In this document: positions 33,155-40,698 of the stretch, piece by piece
How the letters are laid out: the number at the start of each line of letters is the position of its first letter
Position numbering within the stretch: the stretch's first letter is position 1
Source: an uncultured Christensenella sp.
GTDB lineage: Bacteria > Bacillota > Clostridia > Christensenellales > Pumilibacteraceae
Assembly: GCA_910579205.1 (NCBI GenBank)
Contig: CAJTTD010000001.1
Coordinates: 1 to 64,000 of the forward strand
Direction: 5' to 3'
Length of the DNA stretch: 64,000 bases
Translations under genes and position numbers: made by a program
Notes under the pieces: generated by a model
What the model was told of the DNA's origin: nothing
Databases searched by the model: none
The model's input: only the letters and a program-made list of their open reading frames with translations

Positions 33155-34450
33155 ATGTCGGAATTAAGTATTAAAAGAGTTGTTGGAAGAGAAATAATAG
33201 ACTCGCGCGGCAATCCCACCGTGGAGGCGGATGTAGAATTGGAGTGCGGCGTTATAGGTCGCGGGGCTTCGCCGTCGGGCGCGTCTACGGGCGAATTCGA
33301 GGCGATAGAGCTTCGCGACGGAGATAGATCGCGTTTCGGCGGTAACGGCGTGCTAAATGCCGTTACCAATGTAAATACGATAATAAACGAAGCGCTTAAC
33401 GGCGTAAGCGCTTTCGATACGTATAACGTAGATAAGATCATGATAGACGCCGACGGTACGAATAATAAGTCTAAGCTGGGCGCGAATGCTATACTTGCGG
33501 TTTCCATAGCCGCGGCAAAAGCCGCAGCAAGCGTGCTCAACATACCGTTTTACCGTTTTATCGGCGGTTGCTCCGCCACTCGTTTGCCTGTGCCCATGAT
33601 GAACATTCTCAACGGCGGAGCGCATGCGGCTAACACCGTCGATGTTCAAGAGTTTATGATAATGCCCGTAGGCGCGGAGTCGTTTACGGAGGGGCTTCGC
33701 TGGTGTACGGAGGTTTTCCACACGCTTAAATCGTTGCTCAAAGGCAAAAACTTAGCTACTTCCGTAGGCGACGAAGGCGGATTTGCCCCCAATCTTGCAA
33801 GCGACGAAGAGGCGGTCAAGAACATCCTCGAAGCAGTAAAAAAAGCGGGGTTCAAGGACGGTACGGATTTCGTTATTGCCATCGACGCAGCGGCGAGCGA
33901 GTGGAAGAGCGGTAAAAAGGGCGAATATCATATGCCTAAATCAAACAAAACTTATACGACGGCGCAGCTTATAGAGCATTGGAAAGAATTGACCGAAAAA
34001 TATCCTATCTTCTCTCTGGAAGACGGTCTTGACGAGGAGGATTGGGACGGTTGGAAGCAACTTACCGCCGAGATGGGAAACAGAGTGCAGCTTGTAGGCG
34101 ACGATCTGTTTGTAACGAACGTAAAACGCTTGCAAAAAGGCATAGACTTATGCTGCGGTAATTCCATACTCATCAAGCTAAATCAGATAGGGTCGGTTTC
34201 CGAGACTATGGAGGCTGTCAAGCTTGCACAACGCAACGGATATACCGCAGTCGTTTCGCACCGCAGCGGAGAGACCGAAGACACCACTATAGCCGATCTT
34301 GCGGTCGCACTCAATGCGGGGCAAATAAAAACGGGCGCGCCAAGCCGTTCCGAGCGCGTTGCAAAGTATAACAGACTTTTGCGCATAGAAGAATCGTTAG
34401 GTGCGGCATCGTGTTATTCGGGCGCTAAAGCATTTAATATTAAACGCTGA
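33155..34450 (+). CDS. eno: Enolase
   Basis: 431 residues with AAGGAG before the ATG. Family motifs in order are VVGREIIDSRGNPTVEADV, GASTGEFEA, LLKGKNLATSVGDEGGFAPN, FSLEDGLDEEDW, LVGDDLFVTN and the signature LIKLNQIGSVSETMEAV. SHRSGETEDTTIADLAVA completes the active site. It converts 2-phosphoglycerate to phosphoenolpyruvate in glycolysis. It stands alone between terminator-like hairpins. Confidence 0.98.
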   Translation: MSELSIKRVVGREIIDSRGNPTVEADVELECGVIGRGASPSGASTGEFEAIELRDGDRSRFGGNGVLNAVTNVNTIINEALNGVSAFDTYNVDKIMIDADGTNNKSKLGANAILAVSIAAAKAAASVLNIPFYRFIGGCSATRLPVPMMNILNGGAHAANTVDVQEFMIMPVGAESFTEGLRWCTEVFHTLKSLLKGKNLATSVGDEGGFAPNLASDEEAVKNILEAVKKAGFKDGTDFVIAIDAAASEWKSGKKGEYHMPKSNKTYTTAQLIEHWKELTEKYPIFSLEDGLDEEDWDGWKQLTAEMGNRVQLVGDDLFVTNVKRLQKGIDLCCGNSILIKLNQIGSVSETMEAVKLAQRNGYTAVVSHRSGETEDTTIADLAVALNAGQIKTGAPSRSERVAKYNRLLRIEESLGAASCYSGAKAFNIKR

Positions 34451-34462
34451 CATCAATAATTT

Positions 34463-34502
34463 AAGCATCGTATCGTTATAATTGTGGTACGACGCTTTTT
34501 TT
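34463..34502 (+). terminator. Terminator of eno
   Basis: AAGCATCGTA pairs with TACGACGCTT with one A-C mismatch, followed by seven T. Confidence 0.8.
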
Positions 34503-34539
34503 GCTGTCAAATTAATGATCATAAATCTTCGATATATAA

Positions 34540-34568
34540 TTGCAAATTAAATCGATTTGTGATAGAAT
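34540..34568 (+). promoter_or_regulatory. Promoter of the HIT gene cluster
   Basis: TTGCAA (34540-34545), 17-nt spacer, TAGAAT (34563-34568) with TGA before it (extended -10), 19 bases before the HIT start. Confidence 0.7.
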
Positions 34569-34587
34569 TAAAAAGAGGTGTACGGTC

Positions 34588-34941
34588 ATGAACGATTGTG
34601 TATTTTGTAAGATAATAAAAGGCGAGATCCCTTCAGAAAAATTATACGAAGACGATTTAATGGTCGTGATAAAAGATATTTGCCCGAAAGCGGAAAAACA
34701 CTATTTGGCAATACCGAAAAAGCATTTCAAATTATTAAGCGAGATGACGGCTCAAGATGCCGTCGATCTTGGTAATTGCATGAAGAAAGCGGGTGAATTA
34801 GCCGAAACGCTGGGTCTGCAAAACGGCTTTAGGTTGATCATAAATCAAGGCGAAGATGCCGATCAAACGGTTTTCCATTTACATATGCACCTTTTGGGCG
34901 GGCAAAAGCTCCAAGAGACCGACTATAAAAATAAAGACTGA
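34588..34941 (+). CDS. HIT family protein (histidine triad nucleotide-binding)
   Basis: 117 residues from the ATG at 34588, which has AAGAGGTG upstream; the frame is open further back but without a start signal. It begins NDCVFCKIIKGEIPSEKLYED and ends with the catalytic triad HLHMHLLGG. Members hydrolyse adenosine phosphoramidates or related nucleotide conjugates. It is the first gene of a run that goes on to a two-component system. Confidence 0.95.
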   Translation: MNDCVFCKIIKGEIPSEKLYEDDLMVVIKDICPKAEKHYLAIPKKHFKLLSEMTAQDAVDLGNCMKKAGELAETLGLQNGFRLIINQGEDADQTVFHLHMHLLGGQKLQETDYKNKD

Positions 34942-34952
34942 CGGTATCGGCA

Positions 34953-35450
34953 GTGGCATCTGTTCTTAAAAGATCCATACTGTGGGATCATATAACTTCC
35001 GAGCGTTACTCCGACGCACGCGTTTCAGATTGGAACAGCGATCTAAAAAAAGCGACGGAGGCATTTCGTCGCGAAACGATAGTATCGCTCGGGATAGTTT
35101 CTGTGGATAACAGAGCGTTGACGTATAAATACGAACACTTGCGCCCGTTTATCCTTAAAACTTTGATTTTCGTCAATTTTTCGGATGATTGTCGCACCGT
35201 CGGGCTTATGGCGCGGATAATCGAAATTTTGGCGTCGCATACCGAACTCGAGCTGAATTATGTTATAGAACATATCGCTGCGACTGCCGGTGTAGGGTAC
35301 GACTCCGTGTCTAAGCTGATAGACAGATATTTCAATGTATACGATAACAAGATATATGAGCGCATAAGCTTTTTAACATGTACAAGCCCGTTTACTGCGA
35401 AGGACGCTATTTGCGATCTCGCACTCTACGTAAGAACTAAATTTTTTTAG
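34953..35450 (+). CDS. Unknown helical protein with a Spo0A-C-like helix pattern
   Basis: 165 residues, GTG start with only weak GG-rich bases upstream. No family is recognised. The stretch RTVGLMARIIEILASHTELE and then YVIEHIAATAGVGYDSVSKLIDRYF resembles the helix spacing of the Spo0A C-terminal DNA-binding domain (GYxYLxxAI, then LYPxIAxxYxTTxxxVERAIRHAI). The match is by eye and weak. It lies between the HIT gene and a second protein of similar layout, both upstream of a two-component system. Confidence 0.45.
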   Translation: MASVLKRSILWDHITSERYSDARVSDWNSDLKKATEAFRRETIVSLGIVSVDNRALTYKYEHLRPFILKTLIFVNFSDDCRTVGLMARIIEILASHTELELNYVIEHIAATAGVGYDSVSKLIDRYFNVYDNKIYERISFLTCTSPFTAKDAICDLALYVRTKFF

Positions 35451-35462
35451 AGGTGCGGACTT

Positions 35463-35987
35463 ATGCATGACATTACAAACAATCCGCACTTGCAAATGTA
35501 TTATCGCGGTAAAGCAGATTTTTCGCTCAATTCGTATTTGTTTAACGAATACGTCGTGGAAAAACACGTTTCAAAAAGTGTGTTGACCGACTCTGTGCGC
35601 AATCTTTTGTTAAAGCTATGTTTCGATATTCAATTATCGGGCTGCAAGTATCTCGCGAGATTGGTTGCGGCGTACTACTCGGAAAGCGATTACGATGAGT
35701 CGCGCACTGTTGATAAGCTTACCGAACAGTACGGTGCGGATAAAAATTTTATTTTTGCAAGTATAGAAGAAGCTATTCATAAAAACGATAAATTCTTATC
35801 TAAAGCTGCGCTTTTGTTAAACGGCAATTCCGATCGTCTCGAATGCAAATGCATATCGGATGCGGTTGAGATAGTTGCGGCAATATTCAAAATTTATTAT
35901 AATTATATCGTAGACGATGAATGCGACGACGAAATAGACGCCGTTTCATTGCTCGATGTCAAAAGGATCATACTCAATGGAAAATAA
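35463..35987 (+). CDS. Unknown helical protein with a Spo0A-C-like segment
   Basis: 174 residues; AGAGGTG lies upstream of the ATG. Residues about 48-112 read LLKLCFDIQLSGCKYLARLV, then a short acidic turn, then TVDKLTEQYGADKNFIFASIEEAIHK. This has the order of the Spo0A C-terminal domain: a helix ending in G-x-KYL, an acidic loop, then A/T-x-x-Y and a helix with E-x-AI. The N-terminus (MYYRGKADFSLNSYLFNEYV) is not recognised and has no receiver domain. It overlaps the response-regulator start by 11 bases, suggesting joint expression. Confidence 0.5.
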   Translation: MHDITNNPHLQMYYRGKADFSLNSYLFNEYVVEKHVSKSVLTDSVRNLLLKLCFDIQLSGCKYLARLVAAYYSESDYDESRTVDKLTEQYGADKNFIFASIEEAIHKNDKFLSKAALLLNGNSDRLECKCISDAVEIVAAIFKIYYNYIVDDECDDEIDAVSLLDVKRIILNGK

Positions 35988-36669
35988 TGTGCAAACTGTC
36001 GGCAAAGTTCTGCTTGTAGACGATGACGATAATATTTGTCAACTGATATCTTTGTATCTTCGCAAAGACGGGTATATGACCGATTTCTGCCATGACGGCG
36101 AGTCGGCATTGTCCAAGCTTCGCGATAATAATTACGACGTAGTATTATTGGATATAATGATGCCCGGCATAGACGGGTTGGAAACGTTGACCGAACTGCG
36201 CAAGTTTTCAGCCGTTCCCGTCATAATGCTGTCGGCACGAGGCGAACCTATGGACAAGATATCGGGACTCGATCGCGGTGCGGACGATTATATAACAAAA
36301 CCGTTCGAGCCGCAAGAATTGATAGCGCGGCTGCGCGCAGTATTGAGAAGATCGAAACCTCAAGGATCGTCAAAACGCGTCGAACTGTTCGATCTTTCGG
36401 TCGATCTTACCACTTTCACCGCTACGGTAAACGGCGAAAAGATAGACATGCCACCTAAAGAGATAGAATTGCTTTACACTTTGGTCAAGACGCCAATGCA
36501 TGTATTTACACGCGACGAATTACTCAAGCAGATCTGGGGCGATAATTATGCGGGCGACCCGCGCACCGTAGACGTACATATAAAGCGTATACGAGAAAAG
36601 CTCGGCGAGCATGAACATTGGACTCTAACCACAGTGTGGGGAGTGGGATACAAAATAGACGTATATTGA
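35977..36669 (+). CDS. OmpR/PhoB-type response regulator
   Basis: 230 residues. The ATG at 35977 is chosen for its AAAGGA site; an ATG at 35956 in frame lacks one. The receiver domain has VLLVDDDDN (acidic pocket), phospho-acceptor D59 in LLDIMMPG, and YITKPFEP. The winged-helix output domain (from about 135) carries PPKEIELLYTLVKTP and GDPRTVDVHIKRIREKL. It is a DNA-binding regulator controlled by the kinase encoded six bases downstream; the target genes are unknown. Confidence 0.95.
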   Translation: MENNVQTVGKVLLVDDDDNICQLISLYLRKDGYMTDFCHDGESALSKLRDNNYDVVLLDIMMPGIDGLETLTELRKFSAVPVIMLSARGEPMDKISGLDRGADDYITKPFEPQELIARLRAVLRRSKPQGSSKRVELFDLSVDLTTFTATVNGEKIDMPPKEIELLYTLVKTPMHVFTRDELLKQIWGDNYAGDPRTVDVHIKRIREKLGEHEHWTLTTVWGVGYKIDVY

Positions 36670-36675
36670 TCAAAA

Positions 36676-37818
36676 ATGAAGACCGTTATTTCCGCATTAA
36701 AAAGATTTTTTAAATCTCATATTTTCAGAAGCATTATTGCTGCGGTCGTAATTTTTTCTACGGTCTTTTTTCCTATGATATTTGCTTATCCCAATACCGC
36801 AGTAGAAAACCGCGGAGTTATTTTGGTAATAGTTATCTTTTCTTGTTTGTTCGAAGTTTTTGTATTTATACTTGTTACACATTTGACTGTCTACGTCAAA
36901 ATTTCCGATGCCGCAAAAAATCTCGATTCAATGGCGCGAGACGGCGATTTGAAAAGATCCGAGGTTATTTCCATTGACAACACCGTCGACGAAGTCTTGA
37001 CGGCGCTGAATGCAACAGTTGATGCTTATGTACGATTGGAGCAAGCGCAAAAATCATTTGTCGCAAGCGCATCACACGAGCTTAGGTCGCCGCTCACATC
37101 GGTGCAAGGTTTTTTGCAAGCCGTGTTAGACGGAACGGCAACCGACGCGGACAGAGAAAAATATCTTCAAATTGCGCTCAACGAAACAAAGCGGTTGAAC
37201 TCGCTCATAACGTCTATGCTCGATCTGTCCAGACTCGAATCGGGTAAAAATCCGCTTATTATGAATAAGTTTGATATAAACGACGTGATCCGAGAAGTGG
37301 CGGCGCGTTTCGAACCGTCGCTGATAAAAAAGGCGTTACAGATCAATGTGGATTTTTGCCGAGACAGTTGCTACGTCTATGCGGACAAAGACAAGATATT
37401 GCAAGTTGTTATCAATTTAGTAGACAACGCCATAAAATATTCTCCGTCCTATTCACGAATACTGCTGATAACAAACATCCACGAAAACAAAGTGTATGTT
37501 ACAGTTCGCGACTTTGGATACGGAATCAGCAAAAAAGACCAAATGCTCATATGGGACAGATTCTATATGACGGACAGATCGCGTACTCCCGTAAAAACCA
37601 AAGGTTCGGGTCTGGGACTTTCCATAGTCAAAAAAATAATCGACGAGCACGGCGAGGTGATATGGGTGGAAAGCAACCGCGGCGCGGGCGCGACCTTTAT
37701 CTTCACGCTTACGCTTTTCGATTCTAATAAACATAAATTAAAAACGGGCAAAATTATCTCGGACGATCTATCGGACGAGACTGCAAATATTTCCAAAGCG
37801 GATAATGTGGGGGAATAA
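36676..37818 (+). CDS. Sensor histidine kinase with minimal extracytoplasmic loop
   Basis: 380 residues. Two membrane helices (about 18-37 and 47-70) are separated by only about ten residues, so there is no external sensor domain. A HAMP-like linker leads to the dimerisation helix with phospho-acceptor H134 in SASHELRSPLTSVQGF. ATPase motifs follow: LVDNAIKYSP (N box), DFGYGISKKDQ (G1), RFYMTDRSRTPVKTKGSGLG (F and G2). Such short-loop kinases usually sense at or in the membrane, often cell-envelope stress. The neighbouring membrane protein at 37819 may take part. Confidence 0.93.
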   Translation: MKTVISALKRFFKSHIFRSIIAAVVIFSTVFFPMIFAYPNTAVENRGVILVIVIFSCLFEVFVFILVTHLTVYVKISDAAKNLDSMARDGDLKRSEVISIDNTVDEVLTALNATVDAYVRLEQAQKSFVASASHELRSPLTSVQGFLQAVLDGTATDADREKYLQIALNETKRLNSLITSMLDLSRLESGKNPLIMNKFDINDVIREVAARFEPSLIKKALQINVDFCRDSCYVYADKDKILQVVINLVDNAIKYSPSYSRILLITNIHENKVYVTVRDFGYGISKKDQMLIWDRFYMTDRSRTPVKTKGSGLGLSIVKKIIDEHGEVIWVESNRGAGATFIFTLTLFDSNKHKLKTGKIISDDLSDETANISKADNVGE

Positions 37819-38424
37819 ATGGAACAATTTTACGAACAAAACGTTGTCAATCACAATATCGATGAACGAACGAAAAGAACACGGCTGCTGAATATTCTTC
37901 AAATGGCTTGCATCATTCTTGCGGTATTTGCTTTAATGACGTGCATTATGTTTATCGGCAGTAAAGGCTTTATCGTTTATTTTGCTATTTGCGCTTCCGT
38001 GGCGTGTCCGTTTATCTTAGGCGCAGTAATTATCAATAGGATAAATAAGCGCACAAATACCGAATACGATTATACTATCGACGATGAAACTTTGAAGATA
38101 TCCGCAGTATACTACAGAAACCGCCGAAAACTCAAATACAACATGAAATTGAGAGCTATTGAATCTGTTGGCGTTTTTGACAGCGAGGGTTATAAAAAAG
38201 TAGAAGGCAGAGCTCAGAAAAAACACTTGGCTCTTGTCAATTACGAAGACGAGGATAAAATAGTATATATACTTTACAATTCAGAAAAAGGACGTAAGAT
38301 AGTATTTATAGAGCCTGATCGCGGGTTTGTGATCGCGCTTAAGCGCGGCGTAAACGCAATGACCGTGTTTGATAAAAGCATTTCGGACTTTGAGAAAAAG
38401 CTCGACAAAGAGGATGACGCATGA
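37819..38424 (+). CDS. Two-TM protein with PH-like domain, next to the kinase
   Basis: 201 residues; the ATG follows the kinase stop directly. Two hydrophobic helices (about 24-46 and 50-72) are followed by YDYTIDDETLKISAVYYRNRRKLKYNMKLRAIESVGVF, a PH-like pattern, and a Lys-rich end. The layout is the same as that of the putative immunity proteins of the Rhs array, though with different sequence. Its place in the two-component operon suggests an accessory membrane role. It overlaps the cysteine desulfurase by four bases. Confidence 0.6.
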   Translation: MEQFYEQNVVNHNIDERTKRTRLLNILQMACIILAVFALMTCIMFIGSKGFIVYFAICASVACPFILGAVIINRINKRTNTEYDYTIDDETLKISAVYYRNRRKLKYNMKLRAIESVGVFDSEGYKKVEGRAQKKHLALVNYEDEDKIVYILYNSEKGRKIVFIEPDRGFVIALKRGVNAMTVFDKSISDFEKKLDKEDDA

Positions 38425-39548
38425 TCTATCTCGATAATGCCGCAACGACAAAAGTTTTCGATCGCGCGATATCGGCAGCGGAAAAAGCCATGTCGGTCGA
38501 TTTTTACAATCCCAACTCTACTTACGGCTGCGGCGTCGATGCCAAAAATAACATCGAACAAGCGCGCCGAACAATAGCAACTGTCGTCGGTGCGCAAAGC
38601 GACGAGATAGTTTTTACATCGGGCGCGACGGAATCCAATAACTGGGTATTCGAATGCGGCAGAAAAAATCAAAAAGGCAACGTTGTAATTTCGGCAGGCG
38701 AGCACGCATCCGTATACGAATGTGCAATGAGACTTAAAAGCCGCGGCACTGATGTGCGAATAGTGCCTTTGACAAGAGAAGGAACAGTCGATATAAACGC
38801 CTTTAAACATGCCGTAGACGGAGATACGACGCTTGTTTCGATAATACACGTAAGTAATGAAACGGGCGCGATAAACCCCGTCAGAGAGCTTGTAACGACG
38901 GCTAAAAAGATATCTCCGCGCGTATTGTTCCACAGCGACGGAGTTCAAGGTTTGCTCAAAACCGATATGCCCGTAAGCAGTCTCGGCTGCGATCTTTACA
39001 GCGCGAGCGCTCACAAGCTCGGCGCGCCCAAAGGCATGGGCTTTCTGTACATTAAGCGCGGCGTAAATATGCAACCGTTTATACGCGGCGGAGGTCAAGA
39101 AAACGGACTGCGCTCGGGTACGCAAAACACCCCGTATATAGCGGCGTTTGCAGCGGCGCTCGAACACTTTAGTCAGTCTGCAAACAAAGCAGATGTAATG
39201 AAAATCAAAACATATCTATACGACCGTTTTGTCGCTGTCGGTTATGATCCCGTCATACCGCTCGACATGTCGAGCGCATATATTTTGTGCGTTCATATCC
39301 CCGATGTCAAAGCGGAAATATTGCAAAACGCGCTTTATGACAAGGGGATCGTGATAGGCAAGGGCGCGGCGTGTTCGGGGAGCAAACGCGGAAACAGAGT
39401 GCTTTCGGCAATGGGACTGAGCGACGCTCAAGCGGAGTGCTGTATACGCATAAGTTTGTTTGCCGATACGAAATACGAAGATGTCGCAGCGGCAAGCGCT
39501 GTAATTATAGAAACGGCGGAAAAAATAAGGAGCAATCATGTCGGATAA
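38421..39548 (+). CDS. Cysteine desulfurase (NifS/IscS-like) paired with ThiI
   Basis: 375 residues starting MIYLDNAATTKVFDRA. PLP binds at K199 in SASAHKLGAPKGMGFLYI, and the catalytic cysteine is C318 in GKGAACSGSKRG. HVSNETGAINPV and FTSGATESNN are family motifs. It removes sulfur from cysteine as a persulfide. The 11-base overlap with thiI and the lack of a rhodanese domain in that ThiI point to direct sulfur supply for 4-thiouridine in tRNA, as with NifZ in Bacillus. Confidence 0.93.
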   Translation: MIYLDNAATTKVFDRAISAAEKAMSVDFYNPNSTYGCGVDAKNNIEQARRTIATVVGAQSDEIVFTSGATESNNWVFECGRKNQKGNVVISAGEHASVYECAMRLKSRGTDVRIVPLTREGTVDINAFKHAVDGDTTLVSIIHVSNETGAINPVRELVTTAKKISPRVLFHSDGVQGLLKTDMPVSSLGCDLYSASAHKLGAPKGMGFLYIKRGVNMQPFIRGGGQENGLRSGTQNTPYIAAFAAALEHFSQSANKADVMKIKTYLYDRFVAVGYDPVIPLDMSSAYILCVHIPDVKAEILQNALYDKGIVIGKGAACSGSKRGNRVLSAMGLSDAQAECCIRISLFADTKYEDVAAASAVIIETAEKIRSNHVG

Positions 39549-40695
39549 CGTCATACTGATACGGTTCGGAGAATTGTATCTTAAAGGGAAAAACTTGAGT
39601 TTTTTTGAGAACAAGCTCAAAGATAATATTCGCGCAAAATTGCACGGGATCGAATGTAAACTGTATTTCGGAAGAGGACGGTATGTAGTCAAAGAGTATG
39701 CTTCCGCCGATGAGGATGCAATAATATTCAGATTGCGTCAAGTTTTCGGTATACATTCGATATCGGTAGCGCAGCGTTGCGGATATGAAACGGATGAGAT
39801 AGTAGCGCTTGCACTTAAGATAGTTCCCGACAGCGGGACTTTTAGAGTATCGTCGCACAGATCGTTCAAAAAATATCCGCTCAACTCTATGGAGCTGAAC
39901 CGCATGCTCGGCGAAAAGTTGTTGCTTGCAAAGCCTGCGCTTTCCGTTGATCTTCACGAACCCGATTTTACACTGCATGTAGACGTGCGCGAACAAGGCG
40001 ACGTTTATCTCTATGCCGATACTATTGCTTGTGCGGGCGGTATGCCGTCTGACACCGCGGGAAACGGATTGCTGTTGCTTTCGGGCGGTATAGACAGCCC
40101 CGTTGCAGGATACATGCTTGCCAAACGCGGAATGAACTTAACTGCGCTGCATTTTCATTCGTATCCTTACACATCTCAAGCGGCAAAGGATAAGGCGATA
40201 GATCTGGCATTGAAACTAAAACAGTATTGTCCGAAATTAAATTTAAAGTGCATATCGCTAACTAAAATTCAAGAAACAATCCATAACAAATGCAAGCCCA
40301 ATTATATGATAACGCTTGTCCGAAGATTTATGATGCGCATAGCGCAGCGCGTTGCCGTCGCCGAAAATTGCGGTTGCATTATCAACGGCGAAAGTTTGGG
40401 GCAAGTTGCAAGCCAAACGTTGGAAAGCATAACGGTTACAAATGCAGTCGTCTCGCTACCGGTGTTCAGACCGTTGATCGGCATGGATAAGGACGAGATC
40501 ATAGAAATTGCGGAAAGGATAGACACATTCAAAAAATCGATCGAACCTTACGACGATTGCTGTACCGTGTTTTTACCCGATTTTCCGCTTATAAAACCGA
40601 CTATAGAAAAAGTGGAAGAGCAAGAAATCCGTATAGAAAATTATAACGAGTTGATCGACGAAGCTCTGCAAAATATAGAGTCGATCGAACTTTAA
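39538..40695 (+). CDS. thiI: tRNA 4-thiouridine synthase ThiI
   Basis: 385 residues with AAGGAG before the ATG. The ferredoxin-like and THUMP domains make up residues 1-170 (LIRFGELYLKGKNLSFFE; FRVSSHRSFKKYPLNSMELN). The PP-loop of the ATP pyrophosphatase domain is SGGIDSPVAG (from 182), and GESLGQVASQTLES and DCCTVFLPDFP are conserved. It ends without the rhodanese domain found in the E. coli enzyme. It adenylates U8 of tRNA and inserts sulfur from the desulfurase encoded upstream. It ends three bases from the stop of the convergent PBP gene. Confidence 0.95.
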   Translation: MSDNVILIRFGELYLKGKNLSFFENKLKDNIRAKLHGIECKLYFGRGRYVVKEYASADEDAIIFRLRQVFGIHSISVAQRCGYETDEIVALALKIVPDSGTFRVSSHRSFKKYPLNSMELNRMLGEKLLLAKPALSVDLHEPDFTLHVDVREQGDVYLYADTIACAGGMPSDTAGNGLLLLSGGIDSPVAGYMLAKRGMNLTALHFHSYPYTSQAAKDKAIDLALKLKQYCPKLNLKCISLTKIQETIHNKCKPNYMITLVRRFMMRIAQRVAVAENCGCIINGESLGQVASQTLESITVTNAVVSLPVFRPLIGMDKDEIIEIAERIDTFKKSIEPYDDCCTVFLPDFPLIKPTIEKVEEQEIRIENYNELIDEALQNIESIEL

Positions 40696-40698
40696 CGA

